A stretch of 64,000 bases of DNA. Origin: Panicum virgatum. Its lineage: Eukaryota > Streptophyta > Magnoliopsida > Poales > Poaceae. Both the position numbers and the translations under genes were made by a program. Within the stretch, counting starts at the first letter, position 1. Each line of letters opens with the position of its first letter. Positions 31,400-42,900 of the stretch are shown here, piece by piece. The notes beneath the pieces are model-generated. The model worked only from the letters and a program-made list of their open reading frames with translations. It did not search any database and had not been told where the DNA came from. The stretch covers positions 18,115,033 to 18,179,032 of the forward strand of contig NC_053153.1 in assembly GCF_016808335.1 (NCBI RefSeq), given 5' to 3'.

Positions 31400-31705
31400 A
31401 GAGGGAATGGGGGGTCCGATCCTTATATAACGGGGGGTACCCCGGTCGCCCGCGGGGGGGGGGGGGGGGGGGGGGACAGGTCCCCCTGCCGCGCCCGTGG
31501 CCGGGGCCCAGTGGTCGCCCGAGGGGGAGGGTGACAGGCCGCCTTTTTTTTCCAGGGACCTCGTTGCAAATTTTAAGAAAAAAAATTACACTTAGGGCCT
31601 GTCGCCATATGAGGGGCGACCGGGGGGTATTTTTGAAATATTTCAAAACGGACATATATTTTTGAAATTTTTATTTTTTAAAAAATATAAAAAAGAAAAA
31701 AGCGC
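31400..31705 (-). repeat. MULE-B right terminal inverted repeat with a 22-base G run
   Basis: Inverse counterpart of MULE-A 8374-8690. Near 31420-31430 is the complement of TTATATAAGGATC (TATA box), followed by an uninterrupted G run at 31454-31475. Further GGCGACAGG palindromes precede the AT-rich tip. Confidence 0.85.
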
Positions 31706-31820
31706 CCTTCCAGATGCCGGTTGGACCATTTATCCTCAGCTCTGCTGCCTTGACAAGGTAGCTTGGAAGCCCATTCAATGCCCCAGCTTGGAAGCCCATC
31801 TTACGGCCCAGTTCCTGACA
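31706..31820 (-). repeat. 5' LTR of the retrotransposon, distal part
   Basis: Continues the LTR interrupted at 26641, from CCTTCCAGATGCCGG to GTTCCTGACA. The host duplication TAGAT follows at 31821-31825. Confidence 0.85.
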
Positions 31821-31887
31821 TAGATCTGGCCCTGTGATTGCTCGCATGTGGCGAGGACGCTGGCGTGGTGGTCCTATCTCTTCTCTA

Positions 31888-32080
31888 ACCAACGAAATCT
31901 GCACCATACGCTCAGGCTTCTCATTCGACCACGTCATCTAACGAACGAAATCTGCACCATACGCTCAGGCTTCTCATTCGACCACGTCACCATACGCTCA
32001 GGCTTCTCATTCGACCACGTCATCTAACGAACGAAATCTGCACCATACGCTCAGGCTTCTCATTCGACCTCGTCACTAGC
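31888..32080. repeat. About 50-bp tandem repeats inside the Helitron 5' end
   Basis: Units containing ACGAAATCTGCACCATACGC and TCAGGCTTCTCATTCGACC recur four times, one of them truncated. Confidence 0.85.
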
Positions 32081-32099
32081 AATTCTCATCCATTGGATC

Positions 32100-33800
32100 T
32101 TGATCGAACGGTCCACGTCACTAGCAGCAGCCGCACGGCAGCTGAACGGGGTGTCTAGATACTTCATCCCGAGCTGCTGAGTTGGACTGGACTCGTCGCC
32201 GCCGCCTTCTTCCGACCATAGCCGCCTTCCCCTCGCCTCCCGCGGCTGTCGAGGTGCAAGAGGAAGCTCTCCCCGATCCACTTCAACCAGCACCATCGAG
32301 CTTCCCACCTTGTCGCTCGTGGTGGCACTGCTTTCACCAAACTGGATAACCCTCCTCCGCACCCGTCCTCCATCCCTCCAGCAGTCACCGATCAACTTTG
32401 CTATGCCTCCATCCTCAAGCGCCGTCAGCCTCTTCTGCGATTGTTGTTTGATGTCCACACTCCTCACACAGCTTGCGAGCCGCGGTGTCTACGCCGGCAC
32501 CGTGCAAGATCCGGCGACAAAGAAGGCAAGTGGCACCAGTGCTATGCAGCTCCCCGGCACCCCACGTGGAACCTCCTGAACCTCCAGAGCATGCCGGGTA
32601 GAGCTCATAAAGATGTAGGGCCATAGGGGGCATCGACACACACTATGCACAGCAACTGCTCGAGGAAATGCCTCCAAGGTAAGTGCTCATTAAGTAGCTT
32701 GTGTTTTCACGACTAGAACTTGCAGAGCCCATTTAGCATGAAACATGGAAATGTGACTCTGATTCAAGAGAGTATGATGCAAGTTTTCTCACAGTATTAA
32801 GATTTCCTTTGCGACAACATTTCTTCGTGAAAGTACAGATATAATTTTCGTTGTCCTAATGCTTCAGTGCATAGTTTCTCCAGATATAGTTGTTTGCAAG
32901 CCCACCTGGTATGAAATTATTTTGGATATACAATGCCATTGATTATTGCTATGAGAATGAGATTCATTTTTTATCTGCTAAATCATCAACAAGTTACAGA
33001 AATCAACGGGGATCAGATATAGCCTGATTGCAACATCCAAGACATTCCTACGCCATGAAAGGTATGTTCTTATGTTCAATACTTCAGTTACCAATTGCAC
33101 TCTTTACTTTCATAGGTATGAATTCGAAATTTATAAACATCATAGCTGCCAGCTTTGCCTTGGTCCCTTGGGTAGCTACTGACAATGTGAATTTCATTTA
33201 ATATGTACATATTCAGTTAAAGCTGATTGGGGCATCATAACATTTTACTCCAGTTCTAGGCAGTACTTATATACTACTATTCATGTAGGAAATCTCCCAA
33301 CAATAGCAATCACCTAATGAAACGAAGGTCTTGCTTATTACTTCCTACTAAACACCTGATTTCCAAATGTAACATTCCCTATCCAAGTATCAGACCACTT
33401 GTTACAATGCAGAATTATTAGGATTCTTATCAAACATTTGTACACAATAGAGATTGCCAAATTGATTAGCGCACTGCTTTCTTGGGATTTGATTGGCACA
33501 TGTTGAGTATTTACAAGCTGCCAAATATTGCCAAACCCACCAAGGTCAAGCTTCAGTTCTTGCCTCCTCGTTGGCAGTATTGTTCTTGCTCTCATATGAC
33601 ATTTCCAAAGTTGAGCTTGAGAAGTCAGTCTTTTCAGTTACAAGTAGCCTTCTCAACTTGCATCTGGTATTTCTACGTACAGGCTATTCATTCTCAAGTC
33701 TTGGTTTTGACATAGGAAATAGAGGTTGAACGGCAACAAAGTTTCTCGATTGAAATTCTAAAGTGGGAATTGGAGTACTTTCACAGAAATAGGAATACCC
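32100..33800 (+). other. Captured gene-like fragments in the Helitron
   Basis: 32150-32690 is GC-rich and exon-like, with a good donor (CCTCCAAG/GTAAGT near 32679). Further donor-like (GAAAG/GTATGT near 33060) and coding-like stretches (about 33490-33700) follow. Codon-like composition suggests exons captured from a host gene, as Helitrons often do. I could not identify the protein on either strand, and the long minus-strand frame at 32060-32467 has no domain I know. Confidence 0.35.
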
Positions 33801-34341
33801 ATGATTTTGTGGATGGTTCATCCCTATGACAGCTCCGTATGTAAATGTTGCATTAGCATTTGGTGCCCTTTTAGAAGATTGTAATATCTCTTGTCTAAAG
33901 TCAAAATTTGATATGCATGCTGGTTTTGTAGTAATGTTTCTTCCTTCAAAAGTTTTGGGATACTGTTAACATGTTTTTGAGGTAGACGTAGCTATCTCGA
34001 TCAGTAGTCAAAACAGCAGAGACAGGTAGTACACGACGGGGATGCATATCCATACTATGTCTTGGCTAAGCTAATTTACTCAGAGGAGAAGCGAAACAAA
34101 ACTGGGAGCACCAAGGCACTAATCAAAATCTCTTGTCCTATTACAAATAAAGCATGTGAAAATCTCATGTGGATCATTCGCGCATATGTTACTATTTTGA
34201 TGCTCCCACATGCTGACGACACTGCAAAGCACTCGTGACATAATTAGCTTACACGAAAACACTGGCCAAACAATTAGCTTACAAGAAGAAAACACTGGCC
34301 AGACTAAGAACGGCGCGGCAACGCCGCGCCCAGAGTTCTAG

Positions 34342-35139
34342 TGTATGTACGATTTGTGCTGTGCCCTTGGATGCCGCTGGTTGCTGCTGCAGGAGCTGCT
34401 CGCACAGCTTTTGGCGTTTGGTTTGCTGCTTGTGTGCATGGGTCAATTATGCATAACAAGATGTTGGTCTCGAGGTAACTTTAGTTTTCCAATGCAAAAC
34501 TGAGGTGGCAGGTGGGAATTTGCTGGTCACTTGAGCTTGACTTAGTACTTCACTTGGCCTCTAAAAAATGATGGACCATGCCTGCAAGCTTCACACTAAA
34601 ATCCAGTGAAACATTAACTAAAGTGCAAATGAATTATTTACTTTACCCCACCATTTAATTACTTTTTTCTCTAAACCACGTGGCACCACTCGGTTCTCGT
34701 CCAAGCTCATCACCATCGACGCCGCACGAAAGTCACCTTTTCATCAATGTTTCCCATTTATCACCAATGTGTCATGATCGGATTTCGGTGAAACAAAGCC
34801 TCTTGTATCTTTCACGGGTTTCACACAAGCCATATATTGTATATAGACGACAAGCAGACGATTTGACAATGACCATAAAAGTGCAGCTTAATCGGAGGTT
34901 TTCCATAGACTTGTTCTACAGATGTAATTAACCGAACGCACCTGATGGGCCCCGCGAATCAGCAAACTATGAATCTATACAAGTTAGACCTCTCCTAAAG
35001 CATCGACATAGAAGACAAAAGAATACGAGTTGTCGCAAGTCACGTATTCATAAATTTTGTATAAGATGAATTTAATAAAATATATATTCTCGCAAATGTG
35101 CGCATGTGTTCCATATGTGCAAATTTATTATTCATTCAT
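34342..35139. other. Helitron 3' flank and intergenic DNA
   Basis: 34342-34480 is a diverged copy of 45132-45270 (for example TGTATGTACGATTTGTGCTG against TGTAGGTACGATTGTGCATT). With 31821-31876 it forms a paralogue of the sequence downstream of the terpene synthase. The remainder has no recognised feature. Confidence 0.6.
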
Positions 35140-35403
35140 TTTGTTTTCACGTAGAGGAAAATGAATTTTTATGAGGGTTATAGGCCTATATTTGTGGCTG
35201 ATTTTTCGTGACAGTTCGCTCTCATGGAAACGATCATGGAGCCCTGATGGCATTATCGTTTTTTGGAGGTCGCCATGAAAAGAGATCCCGACGGTTCACT
35301 CTCACGAAAATATTATTGTATTCATGATGCTCGACTCCGACTCGTGAGGAGATTTTCGTGAGAGTTAGACATCACCCATCGAAATTTCTGTGGTCTGGTA
35401 GTG
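35140..35403. mobile_element. CACTA-type terminus (3' end), element truncated
   Basis: The right edge reads GTGGTCTGGTAGTG (35403); its complement starts CACTACCAGACC, a CACTA-type tip. Just inside, TTTTCGTGAGAG, CTCTCACGAAAA and TTTTCGTGACAG recur in both orientations, like the subterminal repeats of En/Spm elements. The matching left end was not found, so the element is a fragment. Confidence 0.5.
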
Positions 35404-36339
35404 AGGAATATCACCGTGCTTTCTTGTCTGTAAATAGGAGTAGCACCTACAGTTATTGAACCAAGCTAGAGTGCTAGACGCACCTTTTTGATCTAGCAAG
35501 GAAAGGCACTGTTTTAACTTCTAGTTTAGAAAAGCGTAGGAGGTCTCAAGCGTGCCTAGTCCACTGACTCTGAGATGTCACAAAAAGCCACTGCCGGTCG
35601 GCCGGCAGCGGCAGCCACGCGGCGGTCGTCACGGCGCCACAAGCTGTGGTGCTCGTCGTCGGCGGCAGAGTCACCGGATCCTGGGCAGCCGCGGCGCCGG
35701 TCGGCGAACTACCGGCCTAGCTCCTGGGATTACGACGCCCTTCTCTCACTCAAGGGCGGCGGCGGCAGTCGTGATCTGGTAGGTGAGCTCATGTATGTAC
35801 TTCAGTATCTGCAATTTTTTAAAATTAAATCTTCTAATAAGACTTTAAATTTCTACTCCATATGGTGAACTAAAGGTGTGCCAATTCAGCCATAATCAAC
35901 TGAAGAGGAGTGTAAGGGATATGTTACTCGGTGAATCAGAAGAATCATCTTGTAAGGTAATTCTCATTGGTACAATGCAGCGACTAGGCATCTCCTACCA
36001 CTTCGAGGAGGAGATCCGTAGCATCCTCAGCTCCATCTCTATGGGGACAGCCAATGATCGACGTGTGGATGATGTTGCATCTATGGCCTTAAAGTTTAGG
36101 CTGCTCAGAGAGAACAAGAAGCCGCGTCGTCTCGTCGAGGCGGTTCACGGGTCCTGAACAGCAGCCCCACGAGGGAGAGCCGGTGGAGCACGGCGGGCCC
36201 GACGCGCAGCGAAATGCGGTGTAGCACGGGGGGCGCCACGGGCGCGGGGGCAGGCGGTGCGAGGAAAAGCACGGCCCGCGTCGCGCGAATGCTCCACTCG
36301 TGCCATGTGGCGCCCGCGGGCTAAAGGAGCTGAGGGAGC

Positions 36340-37702
36340 TCCCTCTCAATGGTGTATAGGGGTTAGAGTATGGATTTTTGGCTGACCCAGGTACTGCAAA
36401 TCATTATTGTATTATTTAGGGTAGTTAAATAAAGTTAAAGCCTACCAAAAAGAAAGTTAAAGCCTGTGAGAACCTAATAGAGCAGTGTTCTTCAACTATA
36501 CTTTAGAACAAGTTTTAAGACACAATACCGGTGTATGTTTACATTGCGCTGCTAGAAAACTGCACAATTGTCTTGTTCATTTATACAGAATTAAACTTGA
36601 AATTACATAGGTATTTTCCTTTGAATAAATAATAATTCATATAGAAAATCTAAACTGGAATGCAGACAAAATGATTGGACACGTGTCGTGCATGGCATAT
36701 TGATATTGCTTTGTTGCATTCGAGATTGATACTGAGCACAATTTTTAATGAGAAATTTTATAATAGTTGAAAAAAATAGGAGCCGTCAATTTAATAAAAT
36801 TCTACGGTGGTGAAGGTAGAAAGTACCTAGGATAAAGTACCTGATACTTCTAAAAAGTGGGACCAAGTACCAAAAAGTGAGACCGAATATTAATTTAATT
36901 TAATTTTTATAAATATTTTTCATAGATCAACGGGTAGGAAAAAGTTTAAGGTAAAAGTACCTATTGGTACTTTACAATTATTATAAAAGAGCTCTTTTCT
37001 AATACATGAGTGTGTATTCTGCACGCACATGGACCGGTGCCCACCCCATGTGCTTAGCCTTCGATGGAATAGTAGTGGTGGAGATTCATCTAAGAAAACT
37101 AACGGAGTCCAACGGAGAATAGAGTCAGCTGGTTCGAGAGTATCTTTGTGACACTGGTTGACCTATCACCATGCATCTTACTCTCTCCGTTTTGCTCTCA
37201 TCTTTCCCATGATTTCCTTCCTCCTTCACCCTACGAAGACAGTACTAGCGAAGCTGGCACAATAGCACAAGAACATCAGCCTGACTGCATCAAAGAACGG
37301 GTGCAACTAGGCAAATATATATGCTCATACATTGCTACGCACAAAGTTAGTATAAAAAATGAATACTTATAGTTAACATATATGTGTTAATTTATAGGGA
37401 CCATATATATGATTGAGTCGTGGACTGAGGGGCTGGTCCGACTCGCATACGGAATGGACTAAGCCCCACCTGTCATTGACAAAAGGTGGACCAAACAAAA
37501 AATTTAGGTGAAAACGTTACATGGTTTATAAATAGGTATATAGATTAAGAGTGCAATGCATATTATTTCATATATATATTCCACCGAGCGTGCCACAAAC
37601 AAACAGGCTTTATTAGAGTTAAAAGTGTAAGCATATTCCATATAATGGAGCCGCCAAATTATGAGAATGAGTACATTTCATATGGTAGTCAACCGCGTCT
37701 TA
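36340..37702. other. AT-rich insertion-like DNA inside the terpene synthase intron
   Basis: Separates degenerate exon 2 from exon 3. A MITE-like inverted pair, GAGAAATTTTATAATAGTTG near 36750 and CAATTATTATAAAAGAGCTC near 36975, brackets repeated AAAGTACCTA/GGTACTTTA words. No coding sequence was found. 36160-36330 is GC-rich and may be exon remnant. Confidence 0.4.
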
Positions 37703-38074
37703 GGGCAAGTATATTGCTACACGTCAGCGGTCTCATAGGTCATCTGATGCAACTACGCAAGTCCATGTAGGATTTTTGATTAGGTGGCGAAGAGTGAGGG
37801 AGGAGAGAGAACAAAATTGTTGTTTTGCCATACAACCGCCTCATAAGCTAAAATTTAGAACTACGAGACCACTTTCTCACTATTCTACGAGTTGTTGCTA
37901 TGCAACTCATAATATTTCTTTTTTCTATACACAAATTATGGAATTATGTGTTTACTATGAGACAGCTTATAAGACAACACATTGTATGTATTGTCTGTTT
38001 CTTCATCTCAAGATGGTCTCAAGATGATGCGGCAATATGAGACCGTCTATTAGATTAGACCAATGTACTTGTCC
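37703..38074. mobile_element. Tourist-like MITE (PIF/Harbinger type)
   Basis: A 372-bp element with inverted tips GGGCAAGTATATTG and the complement GGACAAGTACATTG. A TTA duplication flanks it (37700-37702 and 38075-38077). Inner words GGTCTCATAG and ATGAGACCGTC are also inverted. Lies in the intron before exon 3. Confidence 0.8.
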
Positions 38075-38883
38075 TTACAAATTTCAGACCAAGAAATTAA
38101 TTAAGGAACTAATCTGTAATGCTTCCTCCTGTGGCATTAATTCTAGGATTATTGTTGAAGCACGATATGTATGCAAAGAAGTGCAGCAAAGCGACGCTGC
38201 AGAGCGATGTCAATAGATTTCTGTCGCTACATGAAGCTTCATATCTTGCTTTCCGAGGTGAAGAAATGCTAGATTTAGCAAGAAAATTTTCCACTAAAGC
38301 TCTTAGGGATCTTATGCCATCCATGCCTCCCCACACAAGGAAACGCGTGGCCCATGCGTTAGACCTTCCATTGCACTGGAGGTCAGGCTCCAAGACTAGA
38401 AACAAGATGGTTCATTGATCACTGTGCAGGAGACATTGGCTTGCACCCATTGCTTCTCCACTTTGCAAAGGTAGATTTCGACAATGTGCAACGTGTGCAT
38501 CAGGAAGAGCTTGCTAGACTAACAAAGTAAGCTGGCTTCGAAAAAAACTTACATGATGCTTTAATGTTTTAATAAATTGTTTCGATTATCCCTAAATGCA
38601 TGGTGATGATGCTGATGATACTTGTAAAATTGCATATATAGGTGGTGGAGGGACATTGGGCTTTGTGACAAGTTGAGGTTTTCAAGGGATCGTTTGATGG
38701 AGTGCTTCCACTATGCAAACGGGATTGTTTGGGAACCGAAACATGGAGCATGCCGTGAGATGCTTGCTAGAGTTGCTAATCTAATATAATCATTCACTTG
38801 GACGACGTTTACGATGTCTATGGAACGTCTAGATGAACTCATACTTTTCACTGATGCCATTGGACGGTGAGCAAATGTATGAC

Positions 38884-38886
<3 letters not shown>

Positions 38887-38934
<48 letters not shown>
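38887..38934. repeat. (AT)n microsatellite
   Basis: About 23 AT dinucleotides in the intron after the exon that carries DDVYD. Confidence 0.95.
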
Positions 38935-38935
<1 letters not shown>

Positions 38936-39961
38936 CAAGAATACATGCATGCATTGAAAAAAATAAAGACCACATCATGCATGCAACGAACCATATAGGT
39001 ATTTGCTAAATAATTCCTTCTTAATAACCATCACGTCGTAGTAAAAAAGTGGCGTTCTCCTCTTTAATCACGCATATATACTTATGTTTCAAATGGGAAG
39101 AAAATCCATGTGAAAGGCTTCCTGAATACATGAAAGCACTTTATTCTGTTATATACAGTACATCAAATGAAGTTGCTGACAACATTTTGAAGGTACACGG
39201 TTGCAGCATGCATTCTGTTATGGGGAAAGCGGTAAGTAGCTAGTTATCAACATGCATGACATCACCATGCATGCATGTCGTACAAGTAAACAACGAATAA
39301 TGTATGTGCTATTATTTATGTTATTAATAACCATATGCATGCATGCTTTTGATGAAACAGTTGCACGATATTTCTGTATCGTTCTTGGTGGAGGCAAAAT
39401 GGCACCATGGAAGCAGCTACAGACCCACCCTCCGAGAGTACCTGGACAATGGGGTGGTGTCGTGCTCTGCACCATTGCTGTTGCTCCATGCTTTCCCTAT
39501 GCTCCATTCAGAGCTCAACGCAGGGACCTTCTCTCTGATCCAGAGCTACCCAAGATTAGTGCAGTCGGCTTCATTAGTTCTGCGTCTCTGCAACGACTCC
39601 GCCACTCACTCGGTATGTAATGATAAGGTCGTCGTAATCCTCTTTTACTAGTAGTAATTTCTTGCACATATATACATATATTTACCATGACACCATATAT
39701 GCTCTTATCATTTGTGTCCACGCACGCACGCACCCACGCACGCCGCGTGTGAAATAAACAGCAGGCAGAGCTGCAGAGAGGAGATGCTCCGTCATCCATA
39801 GCGATCCACATGTCCGAGAGACCGGTGCCGCTGAGCAGGATTCTCGTAAGGCCACGGAAGACCTAACCATGGAGGCATGGAAGGCACTTAATCAGGAGGC
39901 ATTCGGCAGCTGCAAGTTCGCCAGGCCCTTCGCTGGAGCCTGCGTGAACTTGGCTCGCATC

Positions 39962-42900
39962 CAATGTTTTAAATAGCGGATTTTTCCTCTTAGCGGCTAC
40001 CTCTTTCAAAGGCTAAAATGGCTATAGCGGGATATAGCGGAGGCTAAGACCATTTAGCGGATTTACAAAAGTCTCTTCTTCAAATAAGCAATCTAAGCTG
40101 AAAATTATGGAATCTTCAAAGTTCAAAGTTCAAAGTTTCAAACACACCCTTGTCCAGTAAATAATACAAATTGCTAAACATAGTTCAATGTTCACTGATC
40201 AATACACAATGACCACTCATAGTGACAAACAAGAGACATAAAACAGATTACCGAACCACAAGTCCATAAATGATAACAAGCACTTGAGCATTTCCATTTC
40301 TCAATGATGCATTTCTAATATCTAGTCATCTCCAGAATCAGTAGAATCACCAAAGTGCATTGAAACGTCATCATCTTGATTACCTTCTGCTTCGGTAGAT
40401 GAAGCAGAAGCTTCAGGTTGCTCATCACGCATCAGAGACCTTATGCTCCTGAGCTTCTTCTTCTTGGGGCCCATGGGTCTCTTTCTTTTAGCTGGTGGCT
40501 GTGGTATGAATTCATCATGTAGCTGTGCTTTAGCTCCAACTTGTTCAGTTCTATTAACTTCTGGTTCTTCTTCTGCATTTGCATTTGGTACAGCCCCGAT
40601 GATGAACTCATTGTTTTCGTCTGCAAGAACATCATCTATTTCCTTCTCTATTGGATCTCTGCATTTGCTCTCTCTCTTTTGTTTCAATTTAGAGTTAAAT
40701 TTGACAAACACCAAATCCCTCATCCTATCATGCAGTAGTTTACAACGTTTTTTTGTCTGCACCTGTGAGGATGTAGATGTGCATAAAATGAATGACTGAA
40801 CAAATTGACATAAATGAGCTGCTAAGCAAAGAATGAACCAATTTACTGACCTGTTCAAATGTTGACCAATTCCTCTCGCAAGCTGAAGAGCTGCATGTCA
40901 AATTTAAAATCTTCATTGCCAATAGCCTTAGATTTGGTGTGCAGGTGCCATGATTCATCCACCATTTAGCTGCATGAACAAGCTTAGAGTTAAACAATGG
41001 TAGCATCAAAAGGTGGAAAACGTTAGATATATCAATCTCATTCTTTTACTTATTCACCTGGGTTAAAGTTCTTGTTTTTCCTCTGCCTTATTGCAATATC
41101 ATGTCCAAATGATTGCTGCTGGGCTTGATACATGTTGAGTTCCTCGGTTATACTATCTTGAATTTGTTCATCATCAAATAGCCTTGTGGTGCATTCAATT
41201 ACAGCTGCTCTAAAAGATCCATCTTTCTCAATTTCTGCCTTTCTTGGGTAATAATAATAGGGGTTCAAATAATATCCAGCCAAGTGTAGTGGAGTCTTGA
41301 GTTTGTTATTCCACCTCTTGTCAATAATATCCCAAACCACTTTGAACTTACTCTCATCATTGTCAAACCTCACAGAAATTTCTTTCTTTGCTTCAAGCAT
41401 AGATCCATGGAAAAATCCCATTGATGGCACATCACTGTCCATTCTCCTGAGCACATTAGCCAATGGCTCAAAAAAATTTATTGCATTATCAATGGTCTTC
41501 CAAAAGGTTTCAGATCTAACTACCTTGATGGCTTTCTTTCCCTTTTCCTTCTTCAAGTAGCCCCAGTCATTCAACTCATCTGTTCTAAAGAGTCGTGCCA
41601 ACTCTTTTTTGTTGTCTTGCAAACTTTTCAGATTCAAGTAAGCTGTGGCAAATCGAGTAATCCCAGACCGGACCAAATCTCTCCCAAGTATCTCCCTCAT
41701 CAAATCCAGCACCCTCGTATGAGCATACAGAAATGAGGTCACTAGTCTTGCATCGGCAATTGTTTTATCAACCTGTTCAAGCTTCCCAATATCCTCTAAC
41801 ATGAGGTCTAAACAATGTGCAGCACATCCATTCCAAAATACCTTTTTCCTCGTACCTGCCAAATAACCTACTGCTGTTACATTCACACTAGCATTGTCTG
41901 TGACCACTTGGATCACCTTTTCTTCCCCTATATCTTCAATGCTTGGACCTTTACTGTGTTGTGTGGAATACTAGCTTCATAGAAGAACTGACATATATAC
42001 TCACATACTCTGTCCCTTCTCTCTTCTCTCTTCTGTGTTGTCAACTTTGCTTGGACCTTTGCACTGATGTTACCTTTTATTTGGTTCTCCACAGACTCTT
42101 CTACAGATCTAGGTTTGTAGAACTTATCTATTGTACCACCACTTGCCACAACTCTAGAGCTAGCAGATCCCTTTGCTGGTCTCAAAAGAACCACCTCATT
42201 TCCAGTATCACAGTCTTCATCAGAACTCCTTTCACCATCTGATTTATCTATATCAATTCCTTCTCTGTCCCTTTCCATGCTCTTCCTTTTCTGTTCCTTC
42301 ACACCATCCTTTTTATTAATTAATGCTGCCATTTCTTCTTGCACAGGCGTTGGAACTTTCTTGCACGCAGAAACATTAAATCCAGAAATTTTAGCAAGAT
42401 GGTACTTCACTCTAGTGATTCCAGCATTAATCTTCTTGTCACAATAATTGCACTTAAGTGAATGCTTCTTCTTGATGTCTGGGCAAGAACAATGAGCCCA
42501 TGCAGGATCATCTGAGTTGATAACAGGTTGTGTTTCAGCTACTGGTGTTGCTGTTACTGAGGCAGATGCTATGCTTGATGCACCGCCTATGTAATTAACA
42601 AAAAACATAGCTATCAGCAGACAACATGTAGCATTCTTGATACAAAACTATGCAGTTAACAAAAAAAAAGCTATCAGTCTATTATGTAACAAAAATATGG
42701 AATAAAAATAGAATCTTCAGTTCTTATTTCTCTAGTTCATTCCGTATCTCTGGTACTGATCATTTCTGATTGTTTAGGCTATGCGTGCTGTATACAGCCA
42801 TCTAAGAAAGAAATCATGGTGTAACTTGCAGCTAGGAAGAAGATCTGGCTGTGCAGAACAGCCACAATAATGACTACCGAACAGGCTCAAATCTACTCTC

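Larger units (their letters stand above)
26642..31705 (-). mobile_element. MULE-B, sister of MULE-A with transposase N-terminus
   Basis: The ends are GCGTTTTTTTC (26642) and GAAAAAAGCGC (31705). The 9-bp duplication is CTTTCCAGA (26633-26641) against CCTTCCAGA (31706-31714), with one mismatch. The terminal repeats match those of MULE-A. Compared with MULE-A, the gene block is inverted: MYB/SANT-like gene on plus, GRF gene on minus, and a MuDR-type transposase N-terminus on minus in place of most of the PMD gene. The catalytic core of the transposase is absent. It inserted into the 5' LTR of the retrotransposon after that element was in place. Confidence 0.9.
22721..31820 (-). mobile_element. 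LTR retrotransposon (non-autonomous), hosting SINE, hAT and MULE-B
   Basis: Two LTRs in direct repeat are flanked by a 5-bp duplication TAGAT (22716-22720 and 31821-31825). Signals place it on the minus strand. A purine tract (AAGCGGAGGGGAA on the minus strand) touches the LTR at 23010. A degenerate initiator-Met primer site (TTGGTAATCCGAGCC on the minus strand) touches the LTR at 26501. The internal domain, without later insertions, is about 2.6 kb and lacks integrase or reverse-transcriptase motifs, so the element depends on a helper. The Met-type primer site suggests Ty1/copia. Nested inside are a SINE (23028-23299), a hAT element (23351-24154) and MULE-B in the 5' LTR. Confidence 0.85.
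31877..34341 (+). mobile_element. Non-autonomous Helitron, 2.47 kb
   Basis: It begins TCTCTTCTCTAACC (31877) directly after A. It ends with hairpin GGCGCGGC-AAC-GCCGCGCC followed by CAGAGTTCTAG (34341), directly before T. TC start, CTRR end, a 3' hairpin about 10 bp from the end and A/T insertion are the Helitron hallmarks. An empty site survives: 45063-45290 reads straight through GGTCCTA/TGTAGGTACGATTGTGC, whereas here the same flanks are split by the element. No Rep-helicase is present, so it is non-autonomous. It contains short tandem repeats and gene-like fragments. Confidence 0.9.
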
